This document shows, in pieces, positions 8,277-14,784 of a stretch of DNA of 22,534 nucleotides (positions are counted from its first letter, which is position 1; the number at the start of each line of letters is the position of its first letter). A program made the position numbers and the translations under genes. Under the pieces are notes generated by a model. That model had not been told where the DNA came from. It was given only the letters and a program-made list of their open reading frames with translations, and did no database searches. The stretch comes from an uncultured delta proteobacterium (GTDB taxonomy: Bacteria; RBG-13-61-14; DRUE01). Where the stretch lies: assembly GCA_903930515.1 (NCBI GenBank), contig CAIYYW010000168.1, positions 1-22,534 on the forward strand, given 5' to 3'.

Positions 8277-10903
8277 CAGGGAGTCAGGATCAGCATGCTC
8301 TGGGCGTTCTTTTTCACCTGGGCCTCGTCCATAACCGCATTCACATATTTCCCCTCAAACCAGACTTGATGCAGATCTTTATAATGCGGGTCCAGCCATT
8401 TGCCCGACTCCGAGCCGTCAATCGCCATCAGGGCCTGATCCGGCTTGCCCATATCAATAATATGCCGGAGCACCGGACCTTCCGCGGTGGTGAAGGGATT
8501 TTTCTCGTTATGATAAAAGGAGGCGTTGCGAACGGTCTGGTCCGCGCCCGGATGCGGGAACGGGCCGACGGAAAAATCCTTGAACGGGCCGATTCCCAGC
8601 GGATGCGAGAAAGTAATGGTATGAAGCTTTCCCCATTTCCACTCCGACATCTCCTTCCCCTCCAGCTTCTCCAGCCAGACCACCGCGTCGCCGATGGATT
8701 TTACCAACATATCATCCAGGTCTTCCACTTTGTCCTTGCTGGTCTTGTCATCAAAAAATTCGCTCTTACCCTCGGCGATCCAGGCTTGAAGGATCACCGT
8801 GAACAATCGGTTGCTCAGATAAGTCTGATAGAATTCCGGAGGAAACTCGTCCTTTAAAACATTCTCGTAAAAAGTCCACATCGTGGCGTAATAAATCGTG
8901 GTCGCAACGCTCCCGGTGTCGGTCTGATAGTCCCAGTCCTTGAGATACCCCGCGGCCTCTTTCACCCTCGGATCGCTTCCGCCTTCCTTCTCAACCGCCT
9001 TGACCATCAAAGGCGCGAACATTTCCCCTTCCTTGCTGTAGATGTCGTTCTGGATCCGGGACATCTTATCCAGATCCAGCGGTTGCGACTTTTGCAACAA
9101 CTCCTCAATCCTCGCCGCGCGCCATCCGTACCCGTAATTGGACCCGAAGGTGTACGGGTACCATTGCATATCCACCACCCGGTTATTGGCGGTGGCGATG
9201 TATCCCCGTTGCGGGTCAATCGCGTAAGGTAGCTCTGAAAGCGGGATGAACCCGGTCCATTCATATTCCCCGGTCCAGCCCGGAACCGGGATCAAGCCCC
9301 GGCCCTTGCTCCGGATCGGCACCAGGCCGCCTGGAATGTAGGCGATGTGTCCGTCCGCGTCCGCGGCCAGCCAGTTCTGGTTCGGAACCACGATCGAATC
9401 CATCGCCTTCTGGAAGTCCGCAATGTTTTTTCCTTTCATCAAATAGTTGTACATCACCGCGATATTCATCGGCGCGATCGGCTGCTCGCGATTCAACTGT
9501 TCGTATCGCCCCATAAACTCGTCAACATTTTTGCTTTCCACCAGCGCCCGGAATACCCTCAAATCCCTCCCGAAATCCCAGCCGGTCCAGCGCAGCGCCA
9601 CCGGCGGCGTCCCGGCCGGCAAGAACGGAAGAGTGGAATTAAGGATCGGGCCATGGATGCTCTGCTTAACCTTGATCTTCTTTATCTGATACTTGTCCGA
9701 GAACCCGATCCGGATCTTGAGCTCTTCCTCACGCTCCACGAAATTCTTCCACTCCCCCTGGTAAAGATATTGGCCCGGATTATTCGGATTGACCTTTTCC
9801 AAATAAACATCCTGCACATCGGCCCGGGTGGTGGTGGCGGCCCAGGCCAGCTTGCGGGTATGACCGAGCACGAGATAAGGCTCGCCCGGAAAGGTGACGC
9901 CAAAGCTGTCAAACCCCGCGCCTTTCACCCGCATCAGGTAAAACAGAGACGGCTCCATATGAGAAAGGTGAGGGTCGTTGCACAGGATCGCGTTTCCGTC
10001 CTTGGTCAGCTTGCCCATTACCGCCCAGTTATTGGACGAAAGCGGAACCGCGAATCCCGCGGCCTCCTGGACCCTCCGCTCCAGTTGCGCGAGGGCGAGC
10101 GCGGCCTTGGGGTTCAGCTCATAGTCCTCCGGCCGGGGCGTGCCTTTCAAAAGGTCGGGGTCGGGAACTGCAAGTTTGTTCTTGAGCATTTCCGGCGGAA
10201 TGATGGTCGGGCCCAGCTCGGTCTGGAACGGAGCCAGTTTCCAGACCATCTCGTATCCGTATTCTTTCATAGTCACATATCGGAACAACTCCTCAAAATA
10301 GTTCGCGCCCAGCATCGTGCCGAAAAATAATCCCAGGCTCAACACATCCGCGACCCGGAATTCCTCCGGATGATAATTCAGCACCTGTAGTTCCACCGGC
10401 CGCAAACCCGGGTTCAACTTGATGTAAGTGTTGACCCCGTCGCAATAGGCCTGGACTTGCGCGTTCAACTCCGGGCTGTATTTCCGGGAAAGCTGTTCGC
10501 CGATCTCGCCCAGGTATTTCAAACCCCAAACCCGCTGATGAAGGTCGTATTCCAAGGGCTGGAAGCTGGCGCCTCCGAGATTGAGTGAGATCGGAAGGTC
10601 GCCCAGCAACTCGGTCAGCCGGCCCTCCGCCATCGCCCGGAGCAAAACCATTTCAAACAGCCGGTCCTGGGCCTGGAGCCAGCCGATCGCGAAGAACAGA
10701 TCGTGCTCCTTGTCCGCGAACACCTGCGGGATGCCTTTATCGTCAAAGTAAATCTCCACTTTGCCCTGAAGCTGAGGCAGTTTGATCGTGCCTTCCCGCT
10801 GGACCCGGGGCGGACTCTTCTTATACTGATAAAATTTGCCCAGACATCCGCCCGCCAAAAGCGAAACCAGCAGCAAAGAAACCAAAATCAATTTGCTCCT
10901 CAT
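8276..10903 (-). CDS. Penicillin acylase family Ntn-hydrolase, predicted lipoprotein
   Basis: This is an 875-residue protein of the penicillin amidase (S45) family, N-terminal-nucleophile enzymes that cleave amide-linked acyl groups (beta-lactam side chains, N-acyl homoserine lactones and others). The signal peptide ends in LLAGGC with Cys20 as probable lipidation site. The precursor should self-cleave before S290 in SNNWAV to expose the nucleophile (residue 289 is Ser rather than the usual Gly). Other family hallmarks are CNDPHL, PGEPYLVLGHTRKLAWA, the ATANN segment and HPGADQTV near the end. A strong GGGAGGA site precedes the ATG. It lies 41 bases after CysK and overlaps the acyltransferase by one base. 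Its substrate cannot be deduced. Confidence 0.93.
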   Translation of the reverse strand: MRSKLILVSLLLVSLLAGGCLGKFYQYKKSPPRVQREGTIKLPQLQGKVEIYFDDKGIPQVFADKEHDLFFAIGWLQAQDRLFEMVLLRAMAEGRLTELLGDLPISLNLGGASFQPLEYDLHQRVWGLKYLGEIGEQLSRKYSPELNAQVQAYCDGVNTYIKLNPGLRPVELQVLNYHPEEFRVADVLSLGLFFGTMLGANYFEELFRYVTMKEYGYEMVWKLAPFQTELGPTIIPPEMLKNKLAVPDPDLLKGTPRPEDYELNPKAALALAQLERRVQEAAGFAVPLSSNNWAVMGKLTKDGNAILCNDPHLSHMEPSLFYLMRVKGAGFDSFGVTFPGEPYLVLGHTRKLAWAATTTRADVQDVYLEKVNPNNPGQYLYQGEWKNFVEREEELKIRIGFSDKYQIKKIKVKQSIHGPILNSTLPFLPAGTPPVALRWTGWDFGRDLRVFRALVESKNVDEFMGRYEQLNREQPIAPMNIAVMYNYLMKGKNIADFQKAMDSIVVPNQNWLAADADGHIAYIPGGLVPIRSKGRGLIPVPGWTGEYEWTGFIPLSELPYAIDPQRGYIATANNRVVDMQWYPYTFGSNYGYGWRAARIEELLQKSQPLDLDKMSRIQNDIYSKEGEMFAPLMVKAVEKEGGSDPRVKEAAGYLKDWDYQTDTGSVATTIYYATMWTFYENVLKDEFPPEFYQTYLSNRLFTVILQAWIAEGKSEFFDDKTSKDKVEDLDDMLVKSIGDAVVWLEKLEGKEMSEWKWGKLHTITFSHPLGIGPFKDFSVGPFPHPGADQTVRNASFYHNEKNPFTTAEGPVLRHIIDMGKPDQALMAIDGSESGKWLDPHYKDLHQVWFEGKYVNAVMDEAQVKKNAQSMLILTP

Positions 10904-10944
10904 CTCTTCCTCCCTTTTTCCCGAAGCGAGTCAGGAATTAATTC

Positions 10945-11853
10945 TCAGATTAAAGCCGTTGAGAAATATCTTTCCGCGCGATCCGGAATCACCGTGACAA
11001 TCTTCTTCTTCCTTCCCAGCTCCTCGGCCAGCTTAAGCGCGCTCCAGACATTGGCCCCCGAACTGGTTCCGGCCAAGACCCCCTCCACCCGCGCCAACCT
11101 TCGCGCCGTGTCAATCGCGTCCTGGTCGCTCACTGTGATCACCCGGTCAATGATTTTGGTGTCCAGAACGCTCGGAATAAATCCGTCGCCGATCCCCTGG
11201 ATCTGATGTAATCCCGGCTCCTTGCCCAGAAGAGCGGCCGAGTTCTCCGGCTCAACCGCGGCAATGATTACCTTGGGATTCTTTTCCTTTAAAAATTTAC
11301 CCACCCCGGCCAGGGTCCCGCCCGAGCCGACCCCGGCCACGAACGCGTCAACTTTCCCCTTCATCTGCTTCCAGATTTCAGGCGCGGTGGTTTCATAATG
11401 GCATTTCGGGTTGTCCAGGTTTTCAAACTGGTGCGGGATATAGACCCCTTCTTCCTCCTCCCGCATCGTGTACGCAATCTCCAGCGCGCCCTCCAAAGAT
11501 TTTTCCGCGGGACTAGAAATCATCTCCCCGCCCAGAGCCGTGATGATCTTCTTCCGCTCCTCGCTCATATTCCCCGGCATCACGATCACCACCCGGTATC
11601 CCTTCTGAATCCCGACCAGCACCAGGCCGATCCCGGTGTTCCCCGAACTCGCCTCCACAATGGTCATCCCCGGCTTGAGCTCTCCGCGTTCCTCCGCCTG
11701 CTCAATCATATATTGGGCGATCCGGTCCTTGATGGATCCGCCCGGATTCAACAACTCCAGCTTGGCGAAGACATTATAGTCGGTGAGGCGGGTCAGCTTG
11801 AGCAAGGGCGTGTTCCCGATCGCGTCCAGGACATTTTCTATATACTGTTCCAT
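10945..11853 (-). CDS. cysK: Cysteine synthase (O-acetylserine sulfhydrylase)
   Basis: This is a 302-residue fold-type II PLP enzyme that makes cysteine from O-acetylserine and sulfide. K42 in NPGGSIKDR forms the Schiff base, SSGNTG (69-74) binds the substrate carboxylate and GVGSGGT (174-180) binds the PLP phosphate; a GTSSGAN segment follows near the C-terminus. The ATG at 11853 has AGGAGG 6 bases upstream and matches the usual family start; the frame is open to 11892 but that extension runs through a palindromic repeat. The length is typical of CysK/CysM. Cystathionine beta-synthase-like activity is possible but no CBS regulatory domain is present. Confidence 0.92.
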   Translation of the reverse strand: MEQYIENVLDAIGNTPLLKLTRLTDYNVFAKLELLNPGGSIKDRIAQYMIEQAEERGELKPGMTIVEASSGNTGIGLVLVGIQKGYRVVIVMPGNMSEERKKIITALGGEMISSPAEKSLEGALEIAYTMREEEEGVYIPHQFENLDNPKCHYETTAPEIWKQMKGKVDAFVAGVGSGGTLAGVGKFLKEKNPKVIIAAVEPENSAALLGKEPGLHQIQGIGDGFIPSVLDTKIIDRVITVSDQDAIDTARRLARVEGVLAGTSSGANVWSALKLAEELGRKKKIVTVIPDRAERYFSTALI

Positions 11854-11873
11854 TTTTCCTCCTCTTCGCGCGA

Positions 11874-11887
11874 GCGACTTTAGTCGC
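11874..11887. repeat. Short palindrome GCGAC-TTTA-GTCGC
   Basis: This perfect 5-base-arm palindrome with a TTTA loop sits between the small ORF and CysK and contains the small ORF's stop codon. A shorter version (GAC-TTTA-GTC, 17856-17865) follows the ABC-F stop codon. The form resembles REP-type intergenic palindromes, but two short copies are thin evidence. Confidence 0.4.
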
Positions 11888-12050
11888 GGCACATTATTTT
11901 AAACGGAAATATATTTTTAACCGTCTGCCGGGCCTGCTTCAAATCCGCAATCAATTTTTCCAGCTCCTGCTCGCTCTTCCCCTCGCTCAACTCTTTCCAA
12001 TAAAAGCTGATCTCCCTGAGTTCCTTGACCAAATCTTCCCGCCGGCTCAT
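11880..12050 (-). CDS. Small hypothetical protein (56 aa)
   Basis: ATG at 12050 follows directly on the UroD-like stop codon (TGA then ATG, no spacer) and runs 56 codons to TAA at 11882-11880. The protein begins MSRREDLVKELREISFYWKE and is rich in Glu, Lys and Leu with a heptad-like spacing (LSEGKSEQELEKLIADLKQA), suggesting two amphipathic helices. No family is recognised. Its position 26 bases before CysK and its coupling to the methyltransferase homologue suggest it is translated as part of the operon, perhaps as a subunit or adaptor. Being short, it could still be chance, but the codon use matches its neighbours. Confidence 0.6.
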   Translation of the reverse strand: MSRREDLVKELREISFYWKELSEGKSEQELEKLIADLKQARQTVKNIFPFKIMCRD

Positions 12051-13175
12051 TCAATACCCCCCGTATTTTTCGCTCGCCCGGATCATCGCTTGCACATTCT
12101 CAATCTTGGCGTCATACGGCAGAGAGCAGGCATTGGCCAGGATAAATCCGCCGCCCTCGCCCACCGCTTCAATCAGCTTCCGGCAATGCGCGTTAACCTG
12201 GTCCGGGGTTCCGAAGCTGAGCAGGGACGCCGGCACATTGCCCATCAGCGCGGAATGGTCTCCGATGATTTTTTTCCACTTGAAAATATCGTTCTGGTCG
12301 TCCAGGTGGAACAGGCAGGTCGCCTTGGGGAACGCCCGGAAATAATGAGCCATCGGGGTCCAGTTTCCGTCCAAATGAATCACCGGCGTATAACCCGCGG
12401 CAATCACCGCCATCACTTCCTTCTGGAAATACGGCCAGGCGAATTCCTCAAACATCTTGGTGGAGATATAGCTTGCGCTCGCGCGGTTGGCCCCGATCAG
12501 GATGGTCTTGCTGTCATCCCCGGTCCCTTGAGCGACCTGCTTCGCCAGGCTGAGACCGATCCCGATCAAATCGTCCACCATCCACCCGAAGACCTCTTTC
12601 ATCTTTGCCGGGCAATCATAAAAATCCGTCAGGTATCCTTTCAACCCGCGCAGGTTTGCGAGAATGTCGCTGGGCAAATTGATCAGGCTCAGGGCATAGC
12701 GAAACAGGCCGCGCTCTTTCACGATCCGGTCCGATTGAACGCTGGCCTGCGAGCTTTTGATCAGCTTTCCGAAAAAATCATCTAGCCCGGGATGACCGGG
12801 CCGGATGAAATAAAGCAAGCCCTTTTCCATCAGCAGGTCGTATTGCTCCGCCGTGATGATCTCATCCTCCCGCATCTGCGGAACCTGGTCCTCACCAGGC
12901 GACGGCAGCTTCCAGTCAAAGAACCAGGACGAATGCGCGTCCGGATAGGGCGAATAATAAATGAACCCGTACCCGCCTCCAAAGGCCATATCCGAGCCGG
13001 CATAGGTCTCATAGCACTTAACCAGGGCCTTGCCGGCAAGGTCGGCATCATTGAAGATGTCCCCATACGGCACGCCCAAGACCCGGGCCGCGTGCTCATT
13101 CACCTGCGGAGCCACCGGAACCTTGTCCGGCTTCTCCAGCCGGATCACTTTTCTCACTCTTTCCTTGGGAAGCAT
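12051..13175 (-). CDS. Uroporphyrinogen decarboxylase-like (UroD/MtaA superfamily) protein
   Basis: This is a 374-residue protein of the UroD superfamily, which holds haem-pathway decarboxylases and corrinoid-dependent methyltransferases (MtaA, CmuA). The N-terminus KERVRKVIRLEKPDKVP is typical of the methyltransferase-like branch. A candidate zinc site is formed by H267 and D269 in HLDGNW together with C350 in NACSLPYDA; Asp replaces the usual second Cys of the HxC motif. UroD proper is unlikely because its N-terminal substrate motifs are absent and no haem gene is nearby. No Shine-Dalgarno sequence is seen; a -10-like AATAAT lies 7 bases upstream of the ATG. With CysK and a MetY-like gene downstream, a methyl-transfer role in sulfur amino acid metabolism is an attractive guess. 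Confidence 0.82.
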   Translation of the reverse strand: MLPKERVRKVIRLEKPDKVPVAPQVNEHAARVLGVPYGDIFNDADLAGKALVKCYETYAGSDMAFGGGYGFIYYSPYPDAHSSWFFDWKLPSPGEDQVPQMREDEIITAEQYDLLMEKGLLYFIRPGHPGLDDFFGKLIKSSQASVQSDRIVKERGLFRYALSLINLPSDILANLRGLKGYLTDFYDCPAKMKEVFGWMVDDLIGIGLSLAKQVAQGTGDDSKTILIGANRASASYISTKMFEEFAWPYFQKEVMAVIAAGYTPVIHLDGNWTPMAHYFRAFPKATCLFHLDDQNDIFKWKKIIGDHSALMGNVPASLLSFGTPDQVNAHCRKLIEAVGEGGGFILANACSLPYDAKIENVQAMIRASEKYGGY

Positions 13176-13182
13176 TTTGCGA

Positions 13183-13188
13183 ATTATT
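13183..13188 (-). promoter_or_regulatory. Candidate -10 element of the UroD-like gene
   Basis: AATAAT (5/6 match to TATAAT) on the minus strand lies 7 bases before the ATG at 13175, so transcription would begin at about 13176 and leave almost no leader. No good -35 hexamer is visible at the expected distance, which lies within a dispersed repeat. Confidence 0.35.
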
Positions 13189-13263
13189 CTTTTACCACAG
13201 AGTCACAAAGAACGCAAAAGAAATCAAATCTTATTTTACCGCAGAGGCGCAGAGGGCGCAGAG
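13189..13263. repeat. Two degenerate copies of a CACAGAG/CGCAGAG-type intergenic repeat
   Basis: Two related segments lie in tandem: TTTTACCACAGAGTCACAAA from about 13190 and TTTTACCGCAGAGGCGCAGA from about 13234, each followed by a further GAACGC/GGGCGC repeat step. They resemble dispersed intergenic elements seen in many environmental bacterial genomes. Open frames across them are artefacts. Confidence 0.65.
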
Positions 13264-13280
13264 AATTCAGTTTCCTTTTT

Positions 13281-13319
13281 CCCTCTCCCCTCCGCGGGAG
13301 AGGGCCAGGGAGAGGGGGA
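13281..13319. repeat. Intergenic inverted repeat CCCTCTCCC...GGGAGAGGG
   Basis: Perfect 9-base arms at 13281-13289 and 13296-13304 enclose a 6-base loop, followed by a partial second copy (AGGGAGAGGGGG). This resembles another widespread dispersed intergenic palindrome. It is followed by a T-run at 13320-13324, so it could also terminate + strand transcripts. Confidence 0.6.
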
Positions 13320-13369
13320 TTTTTCCAATTTGTAATCTGTATTCTGCCATCGCATACTCCCCCTAACCA

Positions 13370-13393
13370 CTGCCTACTGACCCCTGCCTACTG
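13370..13393. repeat. Direct repeat CTGCCTACTG x2
   Basis: The 10-mer CTGCCTACTG occurs at 13370-13379 and 13384-13393. Together with the two repeats upstream, it makes 13189-13393 a cluster of low-complexity intergenic repeats between divergent genes. No gene is seen in 13176-13461. Confidence 0.5.
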
Positions 13394-13423
13394 CTTATTG
13401 ACCGGATCTGACATTGAAATCAG

Positions 13424-13429
13424 TATAAT
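13424..13429 (+). promoter_or_regulatory. -10 element (TATAAT) of the zinc-ribbon gene
   Basis: A perfect TATAAT lies 33 bases before the ATG. The nearest -35-like hexamer, TTGACC at 13398-13403, is 20 bases away, longer than the usual 17, so the promoter would be weak or activator-dependent. A GGGAGGA ribosome site (13449-13455) follows. Confidence 0.45.
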
Positions 13430-13461
13430 AGTATCACTCTGACCCGAAGGGAGGACCGGAA

Positions 13462-13704
13462 ATGCGCTATCTGAAAATGGAAGCCATGGAGAATCTGAAT
13501 ACGGGCATGGGGCTGCTGATGTGGACCGTGAGAGCCGAATGCCCCATCTGCCACGCCAAGCACGCCACCATCTTCAACAACAAGCCCAGCCTCAAAGCCG
13601 TGCTCGAAGCCAAATTCCTCCCCTGCTCCGAGTGCATGAAGAAATTGGAAGAAGAGGCAAGGAGAGAGGAGCAGCCCACAGAGCAAAATATTAAGCCGGA
13701 ATAA
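13462..13704 (+). CDS. Small zinc-ribbon-like protein
   Basis: This 80-residue protein has two metal-binding knuckles: CPICH (C27, C30, with H31 and H34 close by) and CSEC (C55, C58). The spacing fits a single zinc ribbon. The C-terminal 20 residues are highly charged (KKLEEEARREEQ). A strong GGGAGG site with 7-base spacing and a TATAAT upstream support the start. No homologous family was recognised; such small ribbons often bind nucleic acid or act as protein adaptors. It stands alone, convergent with a decayed gene that begins 21 bases past its stop codon. Confidence 0.75.
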   Translation: MRYLKMEAMENLNTGMGLLMWTVRAECPICHAKHATIFNNKPSLKAVLEAKFLPCSECMKKLEEEARREEQPTEQNIKPE

Positions 13705-13725
13705 ATTTGATTTTCGGCATCGTTT

Positions 13726-14111
13726 TTACTTAGCCCCTGGACATAAAATTATTGGGCAACTATTCTCGCTGTCGTAATAGATCCAGTGCAAAACGGAAAT
13801 ACGGTTTCCTGAATTTTCTTTGCCAGGTTCGAACCATTGCTCTCTTTTGTCCCTATAGAATGCTTCAATCAAATTCTCAGCGACAAGTTCATCTTTTTTA
13901 TGTTTAACTCCTCGTTCTTGAGGGACAAAGCCCTCTATTAAATGAATTGTCGAAAAGCTATTTCCCTGACCGCGCGGCTGATTTGCGAGAGCGGAATTGC
14001 TTCAATCTTGTCCGCCAGGGAATAAGCCCGGTCCCCGGCATAGACCAGGCGGATTTTTTCAGTAATGTCCAGCCAAATCCGCTCCTTGAAAATTACCAGG
14101 CTGCCTGGCAA
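13726..14111 (-). pseudogene. Frameshifted remnant of an unknown gene
   Basis: On the minus strand, 14111-13938 is open for 57 codons (LVIFKERIWLDITEKIRLVY ... SRAVREIAFRQFI then TAA TAG). Near 13940 the coding appearance moves to a second frame: HLIEGFVPQERGVKHKKDEL, continuing through REQWFEPGKE and SVLHWIYYD, to TAA at 13726-13728. Neither part has a convincing ATG start with a ribosome site, but both look like real protein, and joined they give about 125 residues. The simplest reading is one gene broken by a frameshift and lacking a start. The second part is more A+T-rich, so a junction of two unrelated fragments is possible. The family was not recognised. This is the only content of the 13705-14133 gap besides the hairpin. 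Confidence 0.55.
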
Positions 14112-14120
14112 TTTTCAAGG
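14084..14120. terminator. Long near-perfect hairpin downstream of the BrnTA pair
   Basis: CCTTGAAAATTACCAGG (14084-14100) and CCTGGCAATTTTCAAGG (14104-14120) are 17-base arms around the 3-base loop CTG with one mismatch, which becomes a G-U pair in minus-strand RNA. It begins 13 bases after the antitoxin stop. The A/T-rich flanks around a GC core would suit a bidirectional intrinsic terminator, although the U-run is short. Confidence 0.55.
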
Positions 14121-14133
14121 TCCATTTTTCCGG

Positions 14134-14406
14134 CTATTTGCGTTCTTCCTTGATTTTATCGGCGAGGAAGATTTTCATCAGGGATTGATAAGGGACATCT
14201 CGTTTATGGGCGAGAGTTTTCAGCTCTTCAATCATAGCTGCCGGGAGCCGGATGGAGATGGTCTTGAGGGAGGGCTTGAGATTCGGGAAGTTCGCGCGTT
14301 TGGCTTTTTTCCAGTCAAGGAATTCGCTGGAATCGTGTTTGGCCCAGAATTTACGCTCCGCGTCCTCGTTTTTGAATTCAGGAATTTTATTCTTCATAGG
14401 ATTCAT
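14134..14406 (-). CDS. brnA: BrnA-type CopG-family antitoxin
   Basis: This 90-residue protein matches the CopG/BrnA antitoxin family. The N-terminus KNKIPEFKNEDAERKFWAKH followed by SEFLDWKKAKR is the toxin-binding portion; KPSLKTISIRLP begins the ribbon-helix-helix DNA-binding part, followed by VPYQSLMKIFLADKI. It neutralises the BrnT RNase and autoregulates the operon. Gene order (toxin first) is that usual for BrnTA. The start overlaps the toxin gene by 20 bases; the ATG at 14397 would match the common family start (MKNKIPEF) better, and GGGAGG lies just upstream. A stable hairpin follows the stop codon. Confidence 0.9.
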   Translation of the reverse strand: MNPMKNKIPEFKNEDAERKFWAKHDSSEFLDWKKAKRANFPNLKPSLKTISIRLPAAMIEELKTLAHKRDVPYQSLMKIFLADKIKEERK

Positions 14407-14695
14407 ACACCTCCCGTTCTTTCCGGCTCATATCCCGCGCCGAGATCACCCGGATTTTATTTCCCCGGATCGTGAAAACCACAAACAGCTTCCGGGCCGA
14501 CTCGGTTTGCCCCAGGGCATAATACCTTTTCTCTTTTTCAGAATGTTTGAGGTCATCCGCAACCACCAGGGGTGAATTGAAAAAGACTTCCTCAATTTCA
14601 AAGGGCGATACCCTGGGCCGAGTCCAGATCTTGACCGCATTATGCTCATCCCATTCAAAGCCCGCGCAGCCCAGGAATAAATCTTCACCAGCCAC
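14387..14695 (-). CDS. brnT: BrnT-family toxin (ribonuclease)
   Basis: This 102-residue protein of the BrnT (DUF497) family shows GFEWDEHNAVKIW near the N-terminus, VSPFEIEEVFFNSP, and the C-terminal KLFVVFTIRGNKIRVISARD with R87. BrnT toxins cleave RNA. In most relatives the segment after the first helix reads K/R-H-x-V; here it is R-P-R-V, with P27 where the conserved His is expected. Activity may therefore be reduced (inference from memory of the family). The start is GTG with no ribosome site; the predicted transcription start is at this GTG, implying a leaderless message. The antitoxin overlaps downstream. Confidence 0.9.
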   Translation of the reverse strand: MAGEDLFLGCAGFEWDEHNAVKIWTRPRVSPFEIEEVFFNSPLVVADDLKHSEKEKRYYALGQTESARKLFVVFTIRGNKIRVISARDMSRKEREVYESYEE

Positions 14696-14701
14696 TTTAT
14701 A

Positions 14702-14730
14702 AGTATATGCTGATCATATACATTTGTCAA
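14702..14730 (-). promoter_or_regulatory. brnTA promoter with palindromic operator
   Basis: On the minus strand TTGACA (14730-14725) and TATACT (14707-14702) are separated by exactly 17 bases, a near-consensus promoter. The spacer and -10 hold a palindrome, GTATATG-ATCAG-CATATAC (14703-14721), where a ribbon-helix-helix antitoxin bound there would block RNA polymerase. The expected +1 is about 14695, the G of the toxin's GTG. Confidence 0.82.
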
Positions 14731-14784
14731 GCCCGGCAAGAAACGGCGCCTGCCCCCGGCCAATCCTGGCGGCCGGTTGGTTTA

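Noticed and set aside
8276-10903. Specific assignment as AHL acylase or penicillin G acylase
   Set aside because: The family is clear but the sequence gives no substrate-specific signature and no luxI/luxR or beta-lactam gene is nearby.
13030-13442. Open frames through the repeat-rich spacer (for example TTESQRTQ, PSAGEGQGEG)
   Set aside because: These are typical artefact translations of dispersed intergenic repeats.
14134-14730. CRISPR-like or phage attachment origin for the TA region
   Set aside because: No regularly spaced repeats, integrase or tRNA attachment site is visible.
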